18,483 nucleotides of DNA from DATDOY01 sp035293045. GTDB lineage: Bacteria > Actinomycetota > Acidimicrobiia > IMCC26256 > JACPCJ01. The stretch's first letter is position 1, and the number at the start of each line of letters is the position of its first letter. Shown here one piece after another: positions 13,509 to 18,483 of this stretch. Made by a program: the position numbers and the translations under genes. The stretch is taken from assembly GCA_035293045.1 (NCBI GenBank), contig DATDOY010000011.1, forward strand, positions 1 to 18,483. The letters are read 5' to 3'. Under the pieces are notes generated by a model, which saw only the letters and a program-made list of their open reading frames with translations, was not told the origin of the DNA and made no database searches.

Positions 13509-14171
13509 ATGAACCCCGACCGCGCCGCGGCGATCAGCCGCCTCGCCGAGTTGATCGTCGCCGTCGAGCGGCGCCATCCGGTGCGCGTCGCCATCGACGG
13601 GTTCACCGGATCAGGCAAGACGGTCCTCGCCAACGAGCTCGCCCCGGCCATTCGCTCCCGCGCTCGTCCGTGCATTCGGGCGTCGGTGGATGGATTTCAC
13701 AAGCCGCGTCTCGACCGCTACCGCCGCGGGCGTGAGTCGCCCGAGGGCTACTACCAAGACGCCTTCGACACCAAGGCCCTCCGCAGCCTGCTGCTCGACC
13801 CCCTCGGGCCGCGCGGCGACCGGCGCTACCAAACGGCCGGGTTCGACCTGCACGCCGACCGGCCGCTCGCGGGAGCCCCGCGCCAGGCCGACCGACACGC
13901 CGTCCTCGTCGTGGACGGTGTGTTCCTCCAGCGCCCCGAACTCGAAGGCCATTGGGACTTCGCGGTCTGGGTGGAGTGCGACCTCGAGGTGGCCCGTGCC
14001 CGCGGCGCGGCTCGCGATCGGGGGAGCTTCGGCCCCGAGGTCGACGCCCTCTACCGGGAGCGCTACATGCCGGCGATGAAGGTCTATCTCGCCGCGGTGG
14101 ACGCCGTCGGGAACGCCCATGTCCGATTCGTGAATAACGACCCCGATCACCCTGTTCTGATCACCCGATGA
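13509..14171 (+). CDS. Uridine kinase-like P-loop NTPase
   Basis: This 220-residue protein has a Walker A motif GFTGSGKT (31-38) after VRVAID, the nucleoside-kinase-style SVDGFHKPRLDRY (59-71), GRESPEGYYQDAFD (74-87) and a Walker B-like VLVVDGVFLQRPEL (132-145). The pattern resembles actinobacterial proteins annotated as uridine kinase-like; the substrate cannot be read from sequence and need not be uridine. It sits between map and infA, where most bacteria have no such gene. Orientation and base use match the neighbours. It begins 25 bases after map and has no obvious ribosome binding site. Confidence 0.8.
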   Translation: MNPDRAAAISRLAELIVAVERRHPVRVAIDGFTGSGKTVLANELAPAIRSRARPCIRASVDGFHKPRLDRYRRGRESPEGYYQDAFDTKALRSLLLDPLGPRGDRRYQTAGFDLHADRPLAGAPRQADRHAVLVVDGVFLQRPELEGHWDFAVWVECDLEVARARGAARDRGSFGPEVDALYRERYMPAMKVYLAAVDAVGNAHVRFVNNDPDHPVLITR

Positions 14172-14190
14172 TGGGACCGGGGGAACAGCA

Positions 14191-14221
14191 TTGGATCGGA
14201 GCAGGCACGAACGTATAGCCT
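14191..14221 (+). promoter_or_regulatory. Candidate promoter for infA and the alpha operon genes
   Basis: TTGGAT (14191-14196) and TATAGC (14214-14219) are 17 bases apart, a good spacing for a housekeeping sigma factor; TAGCCT (14216-14221) is an overlapping TANNNT alternative. The predicted start near 14226 would give a leader of about 100 bases before infA. An independent promoter here fits the break after the kinase-like gene. The -35 element matches only its first three bases well, so this is a candidate. Confidence 0.45.
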
Positions 14222-14240
14222 GGAAGGTCGGTTCCGTGAG

Positions 14241-14253
14241 AGGCAGCGTGCCT
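14241..14253 (+). promoter_or_regulatory. Small hairpin in the infA leader
   Basis: AGGCA (14241-14245) pairs with TGCCT (14249-14253) around the loop GCG. It falls about 15 bases after the predicted transcript start. A 5-bp stem is weak evidence, and it is listed as part of the 156-base gap ahead of infA, which otherwise holds no gene I can support. Confidence 0.25.
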
Positions 14254-14327
14254 GTTCGCGCGCCTGATCCGCACCGTATCAGCACCACCCGCAAGCCAAG
14301 TGGCAACGCGCAAGCAAGGGGAAGATT

Positions 14328-14549
14328 CTGGCGAAGCAGAAGGACGCGATCCTCGTTGAGGGGACCGTGGTCGAGGCACTCCCGAACGCTCAGTTCAAAG
14401 TGAAGTTGGAGAACGAGCACGAGGTCCTCGCCCACATCTCAGGGAAGATGCGGATGCACTACATCCGGATCCTCCCCGGCGATCGGGTCCAAGTCGAGCT
14501 CACTCCCTACGACCTCAGCCGGGGTCGCATCACCTATCGCTACAAGTAG
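14328..14549 (+). CDS. infA: Translation initiation factor IF-1 (non-ATG start, CTG or ATT)
   Basis: The frame gives a full 73-residue IF-1: xAKQKDAILVEGTVVEAL, then FKVKLENEHEVLAHISGKM, RMHYIRILPGDRV and ELTPYDLSRGRITYRYK. IF-1 is a single OB-fold that binds the 30S A site during initiation. No ATG, GTG or TTG lies between the upstream in-frame TGA (14265) and the GTG at 14367, which would delete the first beta strand. The family start MAKxKDAI aligns with CTG at 14328; ATT at 14325 is the next candidate. AAGGGGA (14316-14322) lies five bases before CTG. A base-call error in the start codon would also explain this. Confidence 0.9.
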   Translation: MAKQKDAILVEGTVVEALPNAQFKVKLENEHEVLAHISGKMRMHYIRILPGDRVQVELTPYDLSRGRITYRYK

Positions 14550-14562
14550 TCGGGCAGAACTC

Positions 14563-14676
14563 ATGAAGGTACGACCGAGCGTGAAGAAGATGTGCGAGAA
14601 ATGCCGGATCATCCGGCGGCACGGTCGCGTCATGGTGATCTGCTCCAACCCGCGCCACAAGCAGCGCCAGGGTTAG
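14563..14676 (+). CDS. rpmJ: 50S ribosomal protein L36, zinc-binding form
   Basis: This 37-residue protein was found by reading the infA-rpsM gap: MKVRPSVKKMCEKCRIIRR, then GRVMVICSNPRHKQRQG. Zinc ligands C11, C14, C27 and H32 are all present (C+ form). L36 is the smallest 50S protein and stabilises 23S domains near the L7/L12 stalk base. The infA-rpmJ-rpsM-rpsK-rpsD-rpoA-rplQ order is standard. The ATG lies 13 bases after infA. Confidence 0.97.
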   Translation: MKVRPSVKKMCEKCRIIRRHGRVMVICSNPRHKQRQG

Positions 14677-14688
14677 AGGAGCACACGG

Positions 14689-15069
14689 ATGGCACGTATT
14701 GCAGGCGTCGACATTCCCCGCGAGAAGCGCACCGCGATCGCGCTCACATACATCTACGGCATTGGCCGCCCGACGGCGCAGTCCATCTGCGCGGCCGTCG
14801 GCGTCGATCCCAACTCGAGGGTCTACGACCTCACCGACGACGAGGTGGCGCAGCTCCGGAACCACATCGACGCCGAGCTGAAGGTCGAGGGTGACCTTCG
14901 CCGCGAGGTTTCGCAGAACATCAAACGCAAGATGGAGATCGGCTGCTACCAGGGGATCCGCCACCGTCGCGGGCTTCCGGTCCACGGCCAGCGCACGCAA
15001 ACCAACGCCCGCACCCGGAAGGGACCGAAGAAGACCGTGGCCGGCAAGAAGCAAGCGAGGAAGCACTGA
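14689..15069 (+). CDS. rpsM: 30S ribosomal protein S13
   Basis: This 126-residue S13 starts MARIAGVDIPREKRTAIAL and has YIYGIGRPTAQSI, IGCYQGIRHRRGLPVHGQRT and the basic tail TNARTRKGPKKTVAGKK. S13 lies in the 30S head and touches the P-site tRNA and L5. A GAGGAG near the rpmJ stop acts as Shine-Dalgarno. The last 26 bases of the gene and its TGATG junction recur 89 bases downstream, so the original join to rpsK appears to have been split by an insertion. Confidence 0.97.
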   Translation: MARIAGVDIPREKRTAIALTYIYGIGRPTAQSICAAVGVDPNSRVYDLTDDEVAQLRNHIDAELKVEGDLRREVSQNIKRKMEIGCYQGIRHRRGLPVHGQRTQTNARTRKGPKKTVAGKKQARKH

Positions 15070-15160
15070 TGTCGCCCTGGACGGCCTCAACCGACCGGGG
15101 CCCCCGCCGGAACCTCTGGTTCCGATGGGGATCGAAGAAGCAAGCGAGGAAGCACTGATG
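15046..15160. repeat. 26-bp direct repeat flanking a 63-bp insert at the rpsM-rpsK junction
   Basis: Positions 15046-15071 and 15135-15160 are identical over 26 bases. Each copy holds the codons KKQARKH, the stop TGA and an overlapping ATG, and each carries GAGGA seven bases before that ATG. The 63 bases between (15072-15134) match nothing I recognise and include a 7-bp stem with a TCT loop (15108-15114/15118-15124) and CGAT/ATCG (15123-15126/15131-15134). The offset of 89 bases is not a multiple of three. This looks like a local duplication or an insertion with target duplication. Confidence 0.9.
15069..15158 (+). CDS. Candidate 29-residue bridging ORF between rpsM and rpsK
   Basis: The first copy of the duplicated start (ATG 15069, overlapping the rpsM TGA) has GAGGA seven bases upstream and opens 29 codons: MSPWTASTDRGPRR, a short aromatic-rich stretch, then GSKKQARKH and TGA 15156-15158. 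Its stop overlaps the rpsK ATG by one base. It may therefore be translated and pass ribosomes on to rpsK. The peptide is basic and resembles no family I know, apart from its end, which copies the S13 C-terminus. It may be a by-product of the duplication. Confidence 0.35.
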   Translation: MSPWTASTDRGPRRNLWFRWGSKKQARKH

Positions 15161-15556
15161 GCGAAGCCAGCAGCGGGCGGACGGCGGCCGCGCCGGCGGG
15201 AGCGCAAGAACATCGCCCACGCCGTCGCGCACATCAAGTCGTCGTTCAACAACACGATCGTCAGCATCTCCGACCCCGACGGCAACGTCATCGCCTGGGC
15301 GTCGGCGGGCAACGTCGGGTTTAAGGGGTCCCGCAAGTCGACACCGTTCGCCGCGCAGATGGCCGCCGAGCAGGCCGCGAAGCGGGCCATGGAGCACGGC
15401 GTGCGCAAGGTCGACGTGCAGGTGAAGGGCCCGGGCTCGGGCCGCGAGACGGCGATCCGGTCACTGCAGAACGCTGGCATCGAGGTCTCGTCGATCAAGG
15501 ACGTCACGCCGGTGCCGCACAACGGCTGTCGCCCCAAGAAGCGTCGGAGGGTCTGA
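15158..15556 (+). CDS. rpsK: 30S ribosomal protein S11
   Basis: This 132-residue S11 has RERKNIAHAVAHIKSSFNNT, IVSISDPDGNVIAWASAG, GFKGSRKSTPFAAQMAAEQA, VKGPGSGRETAIRSLQNAG and the end PVPHNGCRPKKRRRV. S11 lies on the 30S platform beside the E-site mRNA. The ATG at 15158 is preferred because GAGGA lies seven bases upstream and the length suits the family. An in-frame ATG at 15125 inside the insert would add eleven residues and lacks a ribosome binding site. rpsD starts three bases after the stop. Confidence 0.96.
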   Translation: MAKPAAGGRRPRRRERKNIAHAVAHIKSSFNNTIVSISDPDGNVIAWASAGNVGFKGSRKSTPFAAQMAAEQAAKRAMEHGVRKVDVQVKGPGSGRETAIRSLQNAGIEVSSIKDVTPVPHNGCRPKKRRRV

Positions 15557-15559
15557 GGC

Positions 15560-16183
15560 ATGGCTCGTTACACCGGCCCGGTGTGCCGTCTGTGCCGCCG
15601 GGAGAAGATGAAGCTCTTTCTCAAGGGCCCCAAGTGCGACTCGATGAAGTGCCCCGTCGAGCGCCGCCCCTACCCACCAGGTGGGAGTGGGCGCGGCCGC
15701 ATGCGGGAGTCGGAGTACTTGCTTCAGCTTCGTGAGAAGCAGAAGGCCCGCCGCATCTACGGCGTCCTCGAGAAGCAGTTCCGCAACCTCTACAAGGAAG
15801 CGGCCCGCTCACCCGGCATCACGGGCGAGAACCTGCTGCGCATGCTCGAAGTGCGCCTCGACAACGTCGTCTACCGCGCCAACTTCGCGGCGAGCCGCAA
15901 CCAGTCCCGCCAGTTCGTTCGTCACGGACACATCCAGGTGAACGGCAAGCGCGTCACGATCCCGAGCTATCGCGTCCGCCAGGGCGATGTGATCGAGATC
16001 GGCCCCAAGGCGAAGGAGATGATCGTCGTGCGACACAACGTCGACACGATCGATCGCACGGCGCCGCCGTGGCTCGAGGTCGAATCTGGCGGCCACAAGG
16101 CGACCGTTCGCGACCTGCCGCTGCGCGAGCACATCGACGTTCCGGTGCGCGAGCAGCTGATCGTCGAGCTGTACTCCAAGTAG
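15560..16183 (+). CDS. rpsD: 30S ribosomal protein S4, zinc-binding form
   Basis: This 207-residue S4 has zinc cysteines C9, C12, C26 and C31 (CRLC, then CDSMKC), followed by ESEYLLQLREKQKARRIYGV, NLLRMLEVRLDNVVYRANFA and an S4 RNA-binding domain with SRQFVRHGHIQVNGKRV. S4 starts 30S assembly and in E. coli represses the alpha operon. The cysteine-containing form is one of two known types. The gene lies three bases after rpsK. A hairpin follows its stop. Confidence 0.97.
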   Translation: MARYTGPVCRLCRREKMKLFLKGPKCDSMKCPVERRPYPPGGSGRGRMRESEYLLQLREKQKARRIYGVLEKQFRNLYKEAARSPGITGENLLRMLEVRLDNVVYRANFAASRNQSRQFVRHGHIQVNGKRVTIPSYRVRQGDVIEIGPKAKEMIVVRHNVDTIDRTAPPWLEVESGGHKATVRDLPLREHIDVPVREQLIVELYSK

Positions 16184-16191
16184 CCCCTCGT

Positions 16192-16209
16192 CGGCGGGTC
16201 ATCCCGCCG
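16192..16209 (+). promoter_or_regulatory. GC-rich hairpin between rpsD and rpoA
   Basis: CGGCGGG (16192-16198) pairs with CCCGCCG (16203-16209) around the loop TCAT, nine bases after the rpsD stop. No T-tract follows, so it is unlikely to be a full intrinsic terminator. It could limit read-through or mark an RNA processing site, which would set rpoA output below that of the ribosomal proteins. The rest of this 93-base gap holds only a chance-like 15-codon ORF (16236-16283). Confidence 0.5.
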
Positions 16210-16276
16210 GCAGGCTGAATCTGACAGCGACACCCATGACCCCACGACACCCTGAAATGCACGAGGTGAGCACGAA

Positions 16277-17215
16277 ATGCTGATCATCCAGCGTCCGACC
16301 GTTGAAGCGCTTGGCGAAGAAGAGAGCAATCGCCAGCAGTTCGCCATCACGCCCCTCGAGCCCGGATTCGGGCACACGCTGGGCAACTCGATGCGGCGCA
16401 CCCTGCTCTCGTCGATCCCCGGCGCGGCCGTCACCCAGGTCAAGTTCGATGAGGCCCTGCACGAATTCGGGACCATCGACGGCATCAAGCAGGACGTCAC
16501 CGAGATCATCCTGAACCTCAAGGATCTCGTGCTGCGTTCCGCGAGCGACGAGCCCGTCGTCCTCCGGCTCGACAAGCGGGGTCCTGGCGACGTCGTGGGT
16601 CGTGACATCCAGACCACCGCCGACGTGGAGATCCTCAACCCTGATCTCCTCATCGCGTCGCTCAACACCAAGGGTCACCTCGCCGTCGACATCACGGTCG
16701 AGCAAGGTCGGGGTTATCTCGCCGCCGACGCCGCTCGCCGCTCGTCGACCATCGGTGTAATTCCGGTTGACGCCATCTTTTCGCCGGTCCGCCGCGTGAG
16801 CTACACGGTCGAGCCGACCCGCGTCGAGCAGGCCACCAACTACGACCGGCTGGTCCTCGACATCGAGACCGACGGGTCCATCACGCCCCGTGAGTCGCTG
16901 GCGTCGGCGGGCGACACGCTGCGCAACCTGATGGGCCTCATCTCGGAGCTGGCGGAGGAGCCCCAGGGACTCGAACTGGGCGACACCGCGGCCGCCACGT
17001 CGAGCTCGCCCGACCTCGACCTGGCCATCGAGACCCTCGACCTGTCGGAGCGTCCGCGCAACTGCCTGAAGCGGGCGCAGGTCGACACCATCGGACAGCT
17101 CGTCGAGAAGACCGAGGAAGACCTGCTCGCCATCACCAACTTCGGGATGAAGAGCCTCGAGGAAGTCATCCAGAAGCTCGACGAGCGAGGCCTCTCGCTC
17201 GCCATGCGGGAGTAA
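16277..17215 (+). CDS. rpoA: DNA-directed RNA polymerase subunit alpha
   Basis: This 312-residue alpha subunit has an N-terminal dimerisation domain (1 to about 225) with TPLEPGFGHTLGNSMRRTLL and FSPVRRVSYTVEPTRVEQ, truncated here to RVSYTVEPTRVEQ. A linker spans about 228-246, and the C-terminal DNA-binding domain has LSERPRNCLKRAQ, where R259, N262, C263 and K265 correspond to the UP-element contacts of E. coli alpha. Alpha scaffolds beta and beta' and binds activators. GAGGTGAG at 16263-16270 is a good ribosome binding site six bases before the ATG. rplQ starts four bases after the stop. Confidence 0.98.
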   Translation: MLIIQRPTVEALGEEESNRQQFAITPLEPGFGHTLGNSMRRTLLSSIPGAAVTQVKFDEALHEFGTIDGIKQDVTEIILNLKDLVLRSASDEPVVLRLDKRGPGDVVGRDIQTTADVEILNPDLLIASLNTKGHLAVDITVEQGRGYLAADAARRSSTIGVIPVDAIFSPVRRVSYTVEPTRVEQATNYDRLVLDIETDGSITPRESLASAGDTLRNLMGLISELAEEPQGLELGDTAAATSSSPDLDLAIETLDLSERPRNCLKRAQVDTIGQLVEKTEEDLLAITNFGMKSLEEVIQKLDERGLSLAMRE

Positions 17216-17219
17216 GACC

Positions 17220-17567
17220 ATGAAGCCGAACAAGGGCCCTCGCCTCGGAAACAGCGCCGCGCACCAGCGCCTGATGCTCGCAAACTTGGCGGCGCATCTG
17301 TTCGCGGCCGGAGCGATCACGACCACGGAGTCGAAGGCCAAGCGCCTGCGCCCGTATGCCGAGAAGCTCATCACCAAGGCCAAGAAGGGTGGGGTGCACA
17401 ACCAGCGCCTCGTCGTCGCGGAGCTCCGCGACAAGGAGATGACCGCCAAGCTCTTCAGCGATATTGCGCCGCGCTACACCGAGCGCGACGGCGGCTACCT
17501 CCGCATCCTGAAGATCGGTCCGCGCCCGGGAGACAACGCACCCATGGCGCGCATCGAACTCGTCTGA
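17220..17567 (+). CDS. rplQ: 50S ribosomal protein L17
   Basis: This 115-residue protein shows L17 motifs: KGPRLGNSAAHQRLMLANLA, ITTTESKAKRLRPYAEKLIT and the C-terminal GGYLRILKIGPRPGDNAPMA followed by IELV. L17 lies at the tunnel exit side of the 50S. The length is that of the short form; many actinobacterial L17 proteins carry a long C-terminal tail, which is missing here although L4, L22 and S3 have one. It closes the alpha operon block. No convincing terminator follows. Confidence 0.97.
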   Translation: MKPNKGPRLGNSAAHQRLMLANLAAHLFAAGAITTTESKAKRLRPYAEKLITKAKKGGVHNQRLVVAELRDKEMTAKLFSDIAPRYTERDGGYLRILKIGPRPGDNAPMARIELV

Positions 17568-17692
17568 CCTTTCGAGATTCGCGGATAGGCGGCCGTGGTC
17601 GGGACGACGTCGCTCGCCCTCGACCGACACAGACCCACTGCGCGAAACCGAGCACCTTGGTGGCGGCCGGGACTGCTTCCTCCCGACGGGCG

Positions 17693-17707
17693 TAACGTGA
17701 TCCCGTG
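17693..17707 (+). promoter_or_regulatory. Candidate -10 box for a leaderless truA transcript
   Basis: TAACGT (17693-17698) fits the TANNNT -10 pattern, and its last T is seven bases upstream of the G of GTG at 17705, exactly where transcription would start. No Shine-Dalgarno lies ahead of the GTG. Leaderless mRNAs are common in actinobacteria. No clear -35 hexamer is seen. The rest of the 17568-17704 gap shows no gene and no strong terminator. Confidence 0.45.
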
Positions 17708-18483
17708 AGCGATGAGCCGAGCTTGTTCGACGCGCCGGACGCGCCCGGAGGCGGGCGGTCAAGGCTGCGGTTGGTGCTCGCGTACGACGGGACCGACTTT
17801 CACGGGTTCGCCGCCCAGCCCGACGTCCGCACCGTCGAGGGCGTGGTGTCGAAGGCCCTCGAGAAGATTCTCCGGCACGACGTCGACCTGACGTGCGCCG
17901 GCCGCACCGACGCCGGCGTGCACGCGTGGGGCCAGGTCGTGAGCCTCGAGGCGGATCCGGGGGTCGACCCCTGGCGCTTGCGCGACGCGCTCAACGGCAT
18001 CCTCGGTCCGGAGATCGTCGTTCGTGAGTGCGAGCTGTCCACCCCGGAGTTCGACGCTCGCCGCTCGGCGGTGTCGCGCACATACCGATACACGATCGTC
18101 AATCGCCCCGAACCCGACCCGTTCCTTGCTCGCTACGCGTGGTGGGTGCAGCCTCCCCTCGACGTGGCGCCGATGCGGATGGCCGCCGACCCGTTCATCG
18201 GATCGCACGACTTCTCCGCCTTCTGCCGGCGCGCCTCGTCGGGCGCCTCATCGGTCCGGCGGGTGATCGGTTCGCGCTGGGTCGACCTCGGCGACGGAGT
18301 CCTGCGCTACGAGGTCACCGCCACCTCGTTCTGTTGGCAGATGGTGCGATCGTTGGTCGGCACCCTCGTCGACGTCGGTCTCGGTCGCCTCCGCGCCGGT
18401 GACATGCGGGCCGTCCTCGAGTCCGGCGACCGCCAGCGCGCCGGCCAGATCGCCCCGCCGCACGGCCTGTGCCTCTGGAGCGT
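17705..18483 (+). CDS. truA: tRNA pseudouridine(38-40) synthase TruA, 3' end outside window
   Basis: The frame runs off the window after 259 codons. It has the TruA signatures LRLVLAYDGTDFHGFAAQP, the catalytic loop AGRTDAGVHAWGQV with the nucleophilic aspartate at D69, then RRSAVSRTYRYTIVNRP, SHDFSAFCRR and TSFCWQMVRSLVGTLVDVG. TruA isomerises uridines 38-40 in the tRNA anticodon arm. An in-frame TAA at 17693 excludes longer starts; GTG 17705 gives about 20 residues before the conserved core. The position after rplQ is common in many bacteria. Confidence 0.95.
   Translation, partial: MSDEPSLFDAPDAPGGGRSRLRLVLAYDGTDFHGFAAQPDVRTVEGVVSKALEKILRHDVDLTCAGRTDAGVHAWGQVVSLEADPGVDPWRLRDALNGILGPEIVVRECELSTPEFDARRSAVSRTYRYTIVNRPEPDPFLARYAWWVQPPLDVAPMRMAADPFIGSHDFSAFCRRASSGASSVRRVIGSRWVDLGDGVLRYEVTATSFCWQMVRSLVGTLVDVGLGRLRAGDMRAVLESGDRQRAGQIAPPHGLCLWS

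Noticed and set aside
14171..14218. 15-codon ORF overlapping the stop of the kinase-like gene
   Set aside because: It ends far from infA, in the candidate promoter, and shows no coding signal.
14367..14549. GTG 14367 as the infA start
   Set aside because: It would remove the first 13 residues, including the conserved AKQKDAILVEG strand of the OB-fold.
15125..15157. Upstream ATG giving S11 an 11-residue N-terminal extension
   Set aside because: It lies in the non-conserved insert and has no ribosome binding site; ATG 15158 has GAGGA at good spacing and the family length.
17568..17704. Terminator after rplQ
   Set aside because: Only short, weak complementarities are present (for example CACC/GGTG with a 2-base loop) and there is no T-tract.

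Overview
The window is high-GC bacterial DNA and is almost wholly filled by one co-directional (+ strand) translation and transcription gene cluster. The fused order is end of str, then S10, spc, secY-adk-map, infA and the alpha operon: tuf(3' end)-rpsJ-rplC-rplD-rplW-rplB-rpsS-rplV-rpsC-rplP-rpmC-rpsQ-rplN-rplX-rplE-rpsN-rpsH-rplF-rplR-rpsE-rpmD-rplO-secY-adk-map-[uridine-kinase-like]-infA-rpmJ-rpsM-rpsK-rpsD-rpoA-rplQ-truA(5' part). The strong G/C third-position bias, GTG/TTG starts, tails on several ribosomal proteins, zinc forms of S14, S4 and L36, and the gene order all suggest an actinobacterium. An Acidimicrobiia-like lineage is my best guess from protein style, but I could not test it. 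All 31 complete canonical genes look intact. There are no mobile elements, tRNAs, rRNAs or CRISPR arrays, and no gene-free stretch longer than 222 bases.

Layout. Positions 1-518 hold the end of tuf and rpsJ. Positions 519-740 are the largest gap, with a perfect 23-bp palindrome and two weaker hairpins before rplC. Positions 741-10666 are the S10 and spc ribosomal proteins, joined mostly by TGATG, ATGA or TAATG overlaps that imply translational coupling. Positions 10667-14171 are secY, adk, map and an inserted P-loop kinase gene. Positions 14172-14327 hold a promoter-like region ahead of infA. Positions 14328-17567 are infA, rpmJ, rpsM, rpsK, rpsD, rpoA and rplQ. Positions 17568-18483 hold a gap and the start of truA, which looks leaderless.

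How the genes work together: the products build both ribosomal subunits and supply the EF-Tu and IF-1 translation factors, the SecY channel, the RNA polymerase alpha subunit, N-terminal methionine removal (Map), adenylate balance (Adk) and tRNA pseudouridylation (TruA). Long tightly coupled runs should keep ribosomal protein output near stoichiometric.

The canonical content is ordinary, so the interest lies in the joints. The main points are: (1) a 15-bp x5 tandem repeat that forms a small acidic ORF filling the rplF-rplR gap exactly; (2) a 26-bp direct repeat around a 63-bp insert at the rpsM-rpsK junction, duplicating the ribosome binding site and start; (3) infA with no ATG, GTG or TTG start for its full length; (4) a perfect 23-bp palindrome between rpsJ and rplC, and a 59-nt imperfect palindrome inside the 3' extension of rplD; (5) acidic C-terminal tails on L4, L22 and S3; (6) a 25-codon upstream ORF coupled to secY. 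None of these is proved to be functional from sequence alone.
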